From positions 1-13,861 of the forward strand of contig DAIOFH010000105.1 of assembly GCA_036745875.1 (NCBI GenBank): 13,861 nucleotides of DNA. The letters are read 5' to 3'. The notes below the pieces were generated by a model. The model had not been told where the DNA came from. It did not search any database and saw only the letters and a list, made by a program, of their open reading frames with translations. Position numbers and translations under genes: made by a program. Position 1 is the first letter of the stretch, and each line of letters opens with the position of its first letter. This DNA comes from DAIOFH01 sp036745875. Lineage in GTDB: Bacteria > Planctomycetota > SZUA-567. Shown piece after piece: positions 7,613 through 13,861 of this stretch.

Positions 7613-8599
7613 TCAATCCATGCCTTCTTCTTTGAGGACCGTGCGGAAGTTTTCGCGGGTGATGAGCCTGCCCGTGGTGCGGGTGTCCAGGGGCGGCTGC
7701 TTGCCGTCCTTGATCCATTCGTACATCATGCGGGAGGATTCGTAGCCTTCGACGCCGGCGAGGCCGAGGATGGAGCCGTAGAAGGATGTGAACGGTTTCG
7801 CGAGTTCGTCAAGGCAATCGGTGCCGTTGATGCCGATGGCGATGGCGTTTTCGGCCGGGTGGCCGTTGCCTTCGAGGGCGCGGACGGCGCCGAGGACGGA
7901 GTTGTCGTTCGGGCCGGCGACGAGCCAGTACTTGACGTTGGGGTGGCGGGTGAGGACGACGTTGGCGGCGTCAAGGGCGGTGGGGATTTCCATGCGCTGC
8001 TGGATCGGCGCTTTGTACATCTGCGCTTCCGGGAAGCCCATGGCCTTGGCCTTGGCAATGGCGCCTTCGGTGCGTTCGCGGGTGGTGTCGAGTTCTTCAA
8101 AAGTGGTGATCATGAAGCCGACTTCGGCGATGGGCCAGCCCTTGGCCTTCAGCTGATCCATGAGCGCTTCGCCCATCTGTTCGCCGAACTTGGTGGCGGA
8201 CATGCCGATGTAGGGCACTTCTTCCATATATTCGCCCTTGGCATTGACAAAGCGGTCATCGACGGTGAAGACCTTGAGGTTGTTGGAGTTGGCCTTGGCC
8301 ATGATGGCGGGACCGAGGCGGACGTCGGGGGTGCAGATGACGAAGCCCTGGCCGCCGTTGGCGGCAATGGAGTCGATGGCGGTGAGGGTTTTTTCGCCGT
8401 CCGGCACGCCGATCTTGATGAGTTCGAAGCCTAGGTCGGCCGCAGCCTTGTCCGCGAACTTCCATTCAACCTGGAACCAGGGCTCTTCCGGCTGTTTCAC
8501 CAGGAAGCCGATCTTGATGTTTTCGCCGGCGGCCACGATACCGCTCAGCATGAGACCCGACATGACGAGTCCGAGGAGGAACATGCGCATTTTTGCCAT
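7613..8599 (-). CDS. araF: Periplasmic L-arabinose-binding protein
   Basis: The 328-residue precursor has a signal peptide (about residues 1-25, basic start then a Leu/Met-rich core). The mature part aligns with E. coli AraF from GENIKIGFLVKQPEEPW onward. Sugar-contact residues of that protein (its mature numbering, from memory) are present: K10, E14 and W16 (here K35, E39, W41), D89-D90 (D114-D115), M108 (M133), R151 (R176), N205 (N231) and N232 (N258). M204 is replaced by Pro (P230) and M107 by Gly, so pocket detail may differ. L-arabinose is the likely ligand; D-galactose or D-fucose could bind too. A strong AAAGGAG precedes the ATG at 8599. It sits 96 bp after the YczE-type gene and 118 bp before araG, and is probably the most abundant product of the operon. 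Confidence 0.95.
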   Translation of the reverse strand: MAKMRMFLLGLVMSGLMLSGIVAAGENIKIGFLVKQPEEPWFQVEWKFADKAAADLGFELIKIGVPDGEKTLTAIDSIAANGGQGFVICTPDVRLGPAIMAKANSNNLKVFTVDDRFVNAKGEYMEEVPYIGMSATKFGEQMGEALMDQLKAKGWPIAEVGFMITTFEELDTTRERTEGAIAKAKAMGFPEAQMYKAPIQQRMEIPTALDAANVVLTRHPNVKYWLVAGPNDNSVLGAVRALEGNGHPAENAIAIGINGTDCLDELAKPFTSFYGSILGLAGVEGYESSRMMYEWIKDGKQPPLDTRTTGRLITRENFRTVLKEEGMD

Positions 8600-8652
8600 T
8601 ATAACTCTCCTTTACCGAGAACTTTTTCACCCCACACGAAGGGGCGCAGAAA

Positions 8653-8708
8653 TATAGTTAAGAGCCAAGAGTTAAAAACTTTTCGCTTTTCACTCTTAAC
8701 TCATAACT
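8653..8708 (-). repeat. Run of eight 7-bp units with dyad symmetry
   Basis: Read on the minus strand from 8708 to 8653, the DNA divides into eight heptamers. The first four (AGTTATG, AGTTAAG and two AG-GAAA forms) follow an AGTKAAR-like pattern. A spacer AGTTTTT follows, and the last three are near-inverses (for example AACTCTT). The two halves can pair (GAGTTAA at 8669-8675 with TTAACTC at 8696-8702). The run begins inside the last codons of the YczE-type gene and supplies its Met-Ser-stop end. It resembles heptanucleotide short tandem repeats dispersed in some bacterial genomes. Confidence 0.55.
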
Positions 8709-9349
8709 TTTTTTATGGTGCGTTCCCAAAAAGGGAAAAAGAACTGCGCTACAGGACCGACGAGCAGGCACGCCGCCAGCGACCCTATCCCCAACACGCC
8801 GCCAAGAAGAAAACCGGTTATGGCGAAAAACACGTCGCAACCAACCCTGACCCAACGGAACTGGAAGCGTTTGAGTTTGTCCGTGAGGATGACGGCAACA
8901 AGATCGTTTGCGCCCGTTCCGGCGTCGGATTTGATGACCAGGGCCATACCGGCAGCCAGTACGACGCAGCCTGCCAGCATCGAGGCGATCCTGAGCGCCA
9001 TCGACGAATCCGGCCTGATGAGATCCCTGAGGAGCCAGGAGAACAGGTCGATGATCGGACCGCCGAAAAAGGAGCAGACGACGGTTCCGGGCAATACATA
9101 GCCTTTTGTCGTCAAGAGCATGACAATCATCAAGAGGCACAGGATAATGACGTGGAACGTGCCTATGGATGTCCCGAAGATACGCGCCCAACCCTGGACA
9201 AAGATGGTGAACGGGTCGGAGCCGAGTGCGGGCAATATGAACAACGTAACGCCAAGGTGGGCTATCGTCAGGCCGATCAGCATAAGGATCAGCCTGAGAG
9301 CCCACTCTTTGGCGCTCCTTCCCTTATTATGACTGGCAAACTCGCTCAT
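8696..9349 (-). CDS. YczE/YyaS/YitT-type integral membrane protein
   Basis: This 217-residue protein has about six hydrophobic segments and a short cytoplasmic N-terminus rich in Ser, Lys and Arg. The two halves look like an internal duplication. GSDPFT (43-48) followed by GTVVCSFFGGPIIDLFSWLL (88-107) corresponds to GTGANDL (144-150) followed by GSLAACLLVGPVAQFFFPFW (189-208). This is the pattern of the YczE/YyaS/YitT membrane family, whose transport or regulatory role is not settled. The start lies only 2 bp past the isomerase stop and has no clear ribosome binding site, so translational coupling is likely. Its position between the sugar isomerase and araF is unusual for an arabinose operon. 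Its last residues (VMS) and stop come from the heptamer repeat at 8653-8708, so the original C-terminus may have been altered. Confidence 0.8.
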   Translation of the reverse strand: MSEFASHNKGRSAKEWALRLILMLIGLTIAHLGVTLFILPALGSDPFTIFVQGWARIFGTSIGTFHVIILCLLMIVMLLTTKGYVLPGTVVCSFFGGPIIDLFSWLLRDLIRPDSSMALRIASMLAGCVVLAAGMALVIKSDAGTGANDLVAVILTDKLKRFQFRWVRVGCDVFFAITGFLLGGVLGIGSLAACLLVGPVAQFFFPFWERTIKKVMS

Positions 9350-9351
9350 GT

Positions 9352-10860
9352 TTAGCCGAACAGTTCAAACATGTTTTCGCCCGGATAGGGGAGATGGTCC
9401 GGGTGCGGAACGCCGATGTCGTCGACGCCGAGCAGCTTAACCGCCTCGAATAGGATCTTGCCCGCCTTGTCGAAGGCCACTGCGCCATGGTGCGGATAGC
9501 CCTTGCCGACAAGGATGTGCCGGTAGAACCTGGCGAAGCCGGGAATCGCGAAGATGCCGGTGCCGCCGAAGGTTTGTGGCGGGACATTGAGGATAGTTCC
9601 TTCGGCAATATAGCTGGACAGTTGTCCGGCCGGGTTCGATTGGAGGCGGAAGAAAGTGATGGGGCCGTGCTTGAGCTGGCCTTCAAGGGTGCCGCGGGTG
9701 ATGACCGGTTCCTTGCCGTTTTCGAGGCCGCGGTTCATGATGAGCTGGTACTTCATCTCGCAGCTTTCCAGGCATTCGGAACAGGTGTTGCCGCAGTGGA
9801 AGCCCATGAAGAGGTCCGCTGTTTTAGCGCCTTCGAGGCTGGTGCCGCCCGGCATGACGTCGCCGGGAACCGAATTGTTGATGTCGAGGAGGGTCGCGGG
9901 GACAAGGGTGGCGCACTGGCACATATATTCCGATAGCGCTCCATACATGTCCACTTCGCAGGCGACCGGAATGCCGCGACCGGTGAGTCGTGAGTTGACG
10001 TAGCAGGGGACGAAACCGAAAGCAGGCTCAAAGGCGGGCCAGCACTTGTCCGCAAAGACGGCGTACTTGCTGGCGCCGAGGTTGTTTTCCATGAATTTCA
10101 GGATGGCGACTTCGAGCTGGGCAAGCTTCGGGAGGAGGTCAGGGTAGGGGACGGATCCGCACTTGTTCAGTTCCGCTTCCATATCGGCGACGGTGTGCTT
10201 GATCAGGTCTTTTTCCGATTCGGCGGCCTTGTAGTGTTCGAGAAGGTCGAGTTCGCTGTTTTCCATGACCTCGATGCCCATGTCATAAAACGGCTTGATG
10301 GGCGCATTGCAGGCGAGGAAATCATAGGGGCGGGGGCCGAAGGTGAATATCTTGAGGTGTTTGACGCCGATGATGATGCGGGCTATCTTGACGAAATCGG
10401 CGGCTTGTTTGGAAATCTGGTCCGGCAACCCGACCGGATACTGCGGGATATAGGATCTGATGCCCCTGAGGTGTTGGTTGTACGAATTGTTCAAAAGTCC
10501 GCACAAGGCGTCGCCGCGGTCGGCCTGGAGGACGTTTTTGTCTTCTTCGGCTGCGGCCGCCGCCATGGCCGGTCCGTCGAACTTTTGCATCAGCAGGGTG
10601 GTCGGGCCTTCGGGACCGAAATTGCCGAGATAAACGAGGAGCGCGTTTACGCCGGTCTTTTTCAGATCCTCAAGCGCCGCCATGGCATCTTTTTCGTTTT
10701 CGACGACGACGGGGCAGACATGGTAGGGGATCTTGTCCGCCGTCATGCTCTTTTCGAGGGCCTGAAGGCGCCTTTTCGTGAGGCTGGCGGGGAAGCAGTC
10801 GCGGGAAACACCGACTACACCAAGCTTTACTTCGGGAATGTTAATCAGGTTGCGTGCCAT
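9352..10860 (-). CDS. L-fucose/L-arabinose isomerase superfamily protein (probable L-arabinose isomerase)
   Basis: This 502-residue cytoplasmic enzyme belongs to the FucI/AraA aldose-ketose isomerase superfamily. It is not a close AraA or FucI. By motif comparison the metal-binding residues are E302 (CEVDMYGALSEY), D326 (LLDINNS), H355 (MGFHCGN) and a C-terminal H457/H458 (GYPHHGAVAFD, compare GGAHHTVF of AraA). Being first in an araFGH-araD operon, it most likely turns L-arabinose into L-ribulose, doing the job of AraA. Activity on L-fucose or D-arabinose is possible. Fourteen cysteines are present, four just after H355 in a C-x3-C-x2-C-x3-C pattern (C356, C360, C363, C367). The start at 10860 has GGAG 6 nt upstream. 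It is transcribed divergently from the AraC-type regulator, 155 bp away. Confidence 0.85.
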   Translation of the reverse strand: MARNLINIPEVKLGVVGVSRDCFPASLTKRRLQALEKSMTADKIPYHVCPVVVENEKDAMAALEDLKKTGVNALLVYLGNFGPEGPTTLLMQKFDGPAMAAAAAEEDKNVLQADRGDALCGLLNNSYNQHLRGIRSYIPQYPVGLPDQISKQAADFVKIARIIIGVKHLKIFTFGPRPYDFLACNAPIKPFYDMGIEVMENSELDLLEHYKAAESEKDLIKHTVADMEAELNKCGSVPYPDLLPKLAQLEVAILKFMENNLGASKYAVFADKCWPAFEPAFGFVPCYVNSRLTGRGIPVACEVDMYGALSEYMCQCATLVPATLLDINNSVPGDVMPGGTSLEGAKTADLFMGFHCGNTCSECLESCEMKYQLIMNRGLENGKEPVITRGTLEGQLKHGPITFFRLQSNPAGQLSSYIAEGTILNVPPQTFGGTGIFAIPGFARFYRHILVGKGYPHHGAVAFDKAGKILFEAVKLLGVDDIGVPHPDHLPYPGENMFELFG

Positions 10861-10936
10861 GGTTTTCTCCAGTTTTGCTGATGAAATTGCCGTTTCGTTA
10901 ATGAAGTGTAAATATGCCGCAAAATAGTTTTTATTT

Positions 10937-10965
10937 TTGATTTAAGCTAAGCCTTGGGCTATACT
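10937..10965 (+). promoter_or_regulatory. Sigma-70-like promoter of the AraC-type regulator
   Basis: TTGATT (10937-10942) and TATACT (10960-10965) with an ideal 17-bp spacer. Transcription would start near 10972, inside the first dyad (10967-10988). Confidence 0.6.
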
Positions 10966-10966
10966 G

Positions 10967-11001
10967 TGATAAACAATTCTGTTTGTCATGACCGCGGTCA
11001 T
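10967..11001. promoter_or_regulatory. Two abutting dyads at the regulator transcription start (candidate operators)
   Basis: TGATAAACA (10967-10975) and TGTTTGTCA (10980-10988) form an inverted repeat with 8 of 9 matches around a 4-bp centre. It abuts, sharing base 10988, a perfect 14-bp palindrome ATGACCGCGGTCAT (10988-11001), which ends 3 bp before the GGAGG ribosome binding site (11005-11009). GTCAT also occurs as a direct repeat (10985-10989 and 10997-11001). Placement over the start of transcription suggests repression or autoregulation. Confidence 0.5.
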
Positions 11002-11015
11002 CTCGGAGGCCGGAC

Positions 11016-11906
11016 ATGAACGATGTCAATGCTTTAGTTAAGTATTTTAACTTCAAAAGAGAACCAACCAGCGGTTCCCGTTGCATTGATATGGGGCGGA
11101 TCCACAGCGCCCCGAACACCCAATATCCTCCGTATCCCGAAAAGCTTCCTTATGTCTATCAGGAAGTGGTCGTCGGCAGGCGTTTGGACGAGCTCCACCT
11201 CGTATATATCGACTCCGGTTCCGGCTGGTACACAAACGATCAGGGCGACCGCTTCAGGGTGACTCCGGGGACTGTCCTTATCCTTTACCCGAATGTTTAC
11301 CATTCCTATAAACCCGATTCCGACGTTGGCTGGAGCGAGTACTGGGTCGGCTGCGACGGTTCCTATCCAAAGTGGCTGGTCAAGGAGGACGCGTTCAGGG
11401 ACAAGAAGAATTCAGTCTTCAAACTCGGCCGTTACGACAGTTTGAGGGACGATTTCCTTCAACTGTGCCATTTATCGCTTGCCAAGCATTCGCTGGCCAT
11501 AAAGTCGCAACTTCTCGGCGGCCTTATCAATCGCCTTCTCGGCCGGATGCTGGTGATCCACAATGCGCCTCCCGCATTCGAGGACGACGGCATAACCAGG
11601 GTGGTTGAAAAAATCACTGGTTATCTTGACGCCAACATCGAAACAGACATCGACATGAGCGAACTGCCGGTTATTGCCGGGATGCGTTACGACAGGCTTT
11701 CGCCGTTGTTTCAACAGGCGACCGGCATGACGCCGCATCAATATTACCTGGATAAGAAGATTCAAAAAGCCGTAAGCCTGCTCAGGTCGGGGTTGTCTGT
11801 CAAAGAGACATCGTATAGGTTGTGTTTTGATTCGCCGTATTATTTTTCTCGTATATTCAAGAAGAAGACGGGTGAGTCTCCGGCGAACTTTAAAAACAGG
11901 CAATGA
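11016..11906 (+). CDS. AraC family transcriptional regulator of the arabinose operon
   Basis: The protein has 296 residues. The N-terminal part (about 25-130) is a cupin-like ligand-binding domain with HLVYIDSGSGWYTND, RVTPGTVLILYPNVYHSY and WSEYWVGCDG, typical of AraC-type sugar sensors. The C-terminal part (about 190-296) holds two helix-turn-helix units, the second ending in the AraC/XylS signature SVKETSYRLCFDSPYYFSRIFKKKTGESPANF. A GGAGG 6 nt before the ATG supports the start. Its divergent position next to the isomerase promoter makes it the likely arabinose-responsive activator of the operon, by analogy with E. coli AraC, although overall it is closer to generic sugar-sensing AraC proteins. 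It is named by family only, because ligand and orthology are unproven. Confidence 0.9.
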   Translation: MNDVNALVKYFNFKREPTSGSRCIDMGRIHSAPNTQYPPYPEKLPYVYQEVVVGRRLDELHLVYIDSGSGWYTNDQGDRFRVTPGTVLILYPNVYHSYKPDSDVGWSEYWVGCDGSYPKWLVKEDAFRDKKNSVFKLGRYDSLRDDFLQLCHLSLAKHSLAIKSQLLGGLINRLLGRMLVIHNAPPAFEDDGITRVVEKITGYLDANIETDIDMSELPVIAGMRYDRLSPLFQQATGMTPHQYYLDKKIQKAVSLLRSGLSVKETSYRLCFDSPYYFSRIFKKKTGESPANFKNRQ

Positions 11907-12013
11907 TTCGCGGTTGTTCGGACAATGAAACCGTTTACATCTCCCGTATCCCATTAGCGCTTTTTCAGCGAAAACCGATGTTGCACACTATAGTGAAAAA
12001 TTACCGCTTGCCA

Positions 12014-12067
12014 ATGCACTTTTTACGCCAATTCCATGCACTTTTTTCCAGGGATGCACTTTTTTCC
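12014..12067. repeat. Three direct repeats upstream of cysE
   Basis: ATGCACTTTTT occurs at 12014-12024, 12036-12046 and 12054-12064. The last two copies extend to an identical 14-bp ATGCACTTTTTTCC (12036-12049 and 12054-12067). The start-to-start distances are 22 and 18 bp, close to two helical turns. They lie about 55-107 bp before the predicted cysE transcription start, where activator sites often occur. Confidence 0.6.
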
Positions 12068-12108
12068 GCGACACGCGGGAAAGTATAGGGTTTTTGTGGG
12101 GATTCGGC

Positions 12109-12114
12109 TATAAT
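12109..12114 (+). promoter_or_regulatory. -10 box of the cysE promoter
   Basis: A perfect TATAAT lies 45 bp before the cysE start codon. No good -35 is found at 16-18 bp (the best is TAGGGT at 12086-12091), which suggests help from an activator, possibly through the repeats at 12014-12067. Confidence 0.5.
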
Positions 12115-12159
12115 GGGGCGGCAATGAAATTTATGAGATGAAATCAATCAGGAGCACGC

Positions 12160-13104
12160 ATGAACAATAATAATGGAAACTCGGAACTGTCGCTGCTTGT
12201 CAACAGCCTGGTGGAAAGTTGCGAAGACAATCTCGCCGTCAACCATGTCGAAGGCCACGACCTTCCGGACAAGGAATCTGTCGAATACGTCCTTGACATG
12301 CTTCTCGGCATACTATTCCCTGGTTATACTCACGGCAAGGCATTGTCTCCCGCCAGGTTGCCGTACTATTTCGGCGACCTGTTGATCCGCATCGAATGCG
12401 AACTGACCAGCCAGGTCGAGCGGGCGATGGCGTACGACTGCCGCCAGCGCAAGAAGACCGACACCATCTGCAACGCCTGCAATCGCGCCAGCACAGCGGT
12501 GAAGAATCTGCTGCACGAACTGCCCGCCCTGCGCCAGCTCATGAAGGAGGACGTGCAGGCCTATTTTGAACGCGATCCGGCGGCGGAAAGCCTTGACCTC
12601 ATCATCTTCTGCTATCCGGGTCTGGACGCGGTCGCGACGCAGCGCCTCGCCCATATCCTATACGAGCAGGGCGTCCCGATCATCCCGCGCCTGTGGACCG
12701 AGCGCGCCCATTCCCGCACCGGCATCGACATCAACCCCGGTGCAAGGATCGGCAAGCGTTTCTTCATCGACCATGGCACCGGCATCGTGATTGGCGAAAG
12801 CACTGTCATCGGCAACAACGTCAGCCTCTACCAAGGCGTCACCCTTGGCGCATTGTCGCCGATCAAGGGGCAAAACCTGAAAAACGTCAAGCGCCATCCG
12901 ACCATCGAAGACGACGTGATCATTTACGCCGGAGCAACAATTCTCGGCGGGGACACGGTAATCGGGCGCGGCTCTACGATTGGCGGCAGCGTATGGCTTA
13001 CAGAATCTGTCCCGCCCGGAACCCTCGCCGTCATCGGGACGAACGATTTGGTAATCACCCACCAGGGGACGCGATCGCAACGCTTGAAAATGGCTGCCCG
13101 TTAA
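12160..13104 (+). CDS. cysE: Serine O-acetyltransferase
   Basis: This 314-residue cytoplasmic enzyme transfers acetyl from acetyl-CoA to L-serine, giving O-acetylserine, the first step of cysteine synthesis. An all-helical N-terminal domain (about 1-170) precedes the left-handed beta-helix hexapeptide-repeat domain (about 188-295). Active-site elements are GIDINPG (188-194), H205 in FIDHGTG and H246 in VKRHPTIEDD, the last two matching catalytic or substrate-binding histidines of E. coli CysE (H158, H193). The ALSPIKGQNLKNVKRHP insert, the length and DINPG instead of DIHPG fit the long Bacteroidetes-like subgroup rather than the gamma-proteobacterial one. AGGAG lies 6 nt before the ATG at 12160. 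No cysteine synthase gene is next to it. A polyserine or sugar acetyltransferase with the same fold is less likely given the two histidine motifs. Confidence 0.9.
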   Translation: MNNNNGNSELSLLVNSLVESCEDNLAVNHVEGHDLPDKESVEYVLDMLLGILFPGYTHGKALSPARLPYYFGDLLIRIECELTSQVERAMAYDCRQRKKTDTICNACNRASTAVKNLLHELPALRQLMKEDVQAYFERDPAAESLDLIIFCYPGLDAVATQRLAHILYEQGVPIIPRLWTERAHSRTGIDINPGARIGKRFFIDHGTGIVIGESTVIGNNVSLYQGVTLGALSPIKGQNLKNVKRHPTIEDDVIIYAGATILGGDTVIGRGSTIGGSVWLTESVPPGTLAVIGTNDLVITHQGTRSQRLKMAAR

Positions 13105-13118
13105 TGTTCAATTCCTTG

Positions 13119-13147
13119 TTGCGCAAACTGAAAACATACTCTATGCT
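13119..13147 (+). promoter_or_regulatory. Possible promoter of the DUF4912 gene
   Basis: TTGCGC (13119-13124) and TATGCT (13142-13147) are 17 bp apart. The leader would contain a CCTGAA/TTCAGG hairpin (13189-13202). Read-through from cysE is the alternative. Confidence 0.35.
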
Positions 13148-13229
13148 GTAGAGAGGAGCGATTGGCTTCTTGGTGGGGGATAGATATTCCTGAAAATTCA
13201 GGTATGTCTCGGTCATAGGAGAATATGAC

Positions 13230-13861
13230 ATGAACGACGATCACACGCCCGATCACGCCGATGAGAAAAACGAACAGATTGAAATCACTGAAAAAACGAA
13301 AAAACCTCCGCACAACACCGAGACCATACTTAAATCCAGATCAAGAGATGTCGAAGAAGACATAGAAGCTATGGGAAAAGCCAAGGCTGCGGCAAAAGGG
13401 AAGGATTCCGACGCCGATGGGCCGGAACATCACGAAGTCATCCGCTCCGGCGGCCGCGTTTCCGCAAATACCGGCATCCAGAAAGCCGCCAGCGAAGGCG
13501 ATGACGACGGACTCAAACCCGGTCAGGCCATACCCGGGGAAGAAGGCGTGCGCGTCAAGGTCGACCTCAACATCCTCAAGGAAGTGCCGTTCCTCGACCC
13601 GCTGTATAATGACACATACGTCTATCTCGTTCCCAAGGACCCGGAAGACATCTTCGTCCTTTGGGAAGTCGGCGACGCCACCCGCACGGAGCTGATAGAG
13701 AAATTCGGCGACGACTTTTTCTCCAAAAACCGCCTGATCATCCGCGTCTACCAGGTAACCGGCATCGAGTTCAGCGGCTTCAACGCCCATTCAATGTTCG
13801 AAGTGGACGATTGGCTCGCCGACAAAAACGAATACTGGGTCAAGGTCAAGCCCGACAACGA
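13230..13861 (+). CDS. DUF4912 domain protein (3' end beyond the window)
   Basis: The frame is open from the ATG at 13230 to the window edge (210 complete codons), with AGGAG 8 nt upstream. Residues 1 to about 105 are hydrophilic, rich in Asp, Glu, Lys and Ala, with no signal peptide or membrane segment; this is probably a disordered tail. From about residue 107 the sequence becomes ordered: VDLNILKEVPFLDPLYNDTYVYLVPKDPEDIFVLWEV, then FSKNRLIIRVYQVTGIEFSGFNAHSMFEV. This is the start of a DUF4912 domain, a beta-rich module of unknown function. In several bacteria DUF4912 occurs near or fused to alpha-glucan (GH57) enzymes, which the next gene could test. The domain and the stop codon are cut off by the window end. 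Confidence 0.8.
   Translation, partial: MNDDHTPDHADEKNEQIEITEKTKKPPHNTETILKSRSRDVEEDIEAMGKAKAAAKGKDSDADGPEHHEVIRSGGRVSANTGIQKAASEGDDDGLKPGQAIPGEEGVRVKVDLNILKEVPFLDPLYNDTYVYLVPKDPEDIFVLWEVGDATRTELIEKFGDDFFSKNRLIIRVYQVTGIEFSGFNAHSMFEVDDWLADKNEYWVKVKPDN

Larger units (their letters stand above)
10861..11015. promoter_or_regulatory. Divergent control region between the isomerase operon and the AraC-type regulator
   Basis: These 155 bases must contain the promoters of both directions. The regulator side has a clear promoter and two dyads. The isomerase side shows only poor -35/-10 matches (AT-rich DNA around 10905-10945 on the minus strand), as expected for a promoter needing an activator of the AraC type. 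A tandem TAAGC-TAAGC (10943-10952) sits in the regulator promoter spacer and could be part of a regulator site. Confidence 0.5.
11907..12159. other. Intergenic region between the AraC-type gene and cysE
   Basis: This 253-bp gap starts with a loose CGGTT/AACCG inverted repeat soon after the regulator stop (a weak terminator candidate around 11912-11934). It then has a perfect 10-bp palindrome CACTATAGTG (11986-11995), a triple ATGCACTTTTT repeat (12014-12065), a short CCGCG/CGCGG hairpin (12066-12078) and a TATAAT box (12109-12114). No gene is supported in it. Confidence 0.5.

Noticed and set aside
7859..8434. Plus-strand 191-codon frame opposite araF
   Set aside because: It is an antisense shadow of the araF codons with low-complexity Gly/Asp composition.
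9752..9800. Radical SAM enzyme suggested by C-x3-C-x2-C spacing
   Set aside because: The protein is clearly an aldose isomerase over its full length with that family's metal ligands; no radical SAM barrel motifs are present, so only the extra Cys cluster is reported.
12066..12078. CCGCG/CGCGG hairpin as a terminator of the AraC-type gene
   Set aside because: The stem is only 5 bp, the T run precedes it rather than follows it on the plus strand, and it lies about 160 bp past the stop.

Overview
The window reads as chromosomal DNA of a Gram-negative-type bacterium that uses AGGAG-like ribosome binding sites. Coding regions are moderately GC-rich and many intergenic stretches are strikingly AT-rich. 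The gene mix (DUF4912, a small secreted DUF1573 protein, DUF3795, a Bacteroidetes-style long serine acetyltransferase, an E. coli-like AraFGH/AraD set with a FucI/AraA-superfamily isomerase) recalls gut Lentisphaerota/Victivallales. That is a weak inference from recalled families, not something the sequence proves.

Layout. Positions 1-664 are gene-free, AT-rich DNA with small perfect hairpins. A DeoR/GlpR-type repressor (665-1432, +) overlaps, tail to tail, a Cys-rich DUF3795 protein (1419-1715, -). A MepA/NorM-type MATE exporter (1976-3445, +) lies behind a promoter flanked by two palindromes and converges, 2 bp apart, on a small exported DUF1573 protein (3448-3891, -).

The centre (4123-11015) is an apparent six-gene minus-strand operon for L-arabinose. 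From the promoter end it runs: FucI/AraA-superfamily isomerase (9352-10860), YczE/YitT-type membrane protein (8696-9349), arabinose-binding protein AraF (7613-8599), ATPase AraG (5962-7494), permease AraH (4917-5924) and L-ribulose-5-phosphate 4-epimerase AraD (4181-4879). A 12-bp perfect terminator hairpin follows at 4123-4150. A divergent AraC-family regulator (11016-11906, +) shares the promoter region and carries overlapping dyads at its own start. The logic is: AraFGH imports L-arabinose, the isomerase would make L-ribulose, an L-ribulokinase (araB, absent here) would phosphorylate it, and AraD would yield D-xylulose 5-phosphate. The isomerase is not an ordinary AraA, and the missing kinase and the extra membrane protein are the main open questions.

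The right end has serine O-acetyltransferase (12160-13104, +), behind a promoter region with three copies of an ATGCACTTTTT repeat, and the 5' part of a DUF4912 gene (13230 to the window end). No rRNA, tRNA, CRISPR array, transposase or phage gene was recognised. The one dispersed-repeat-like element is a run of heptamers at 8653-8708.
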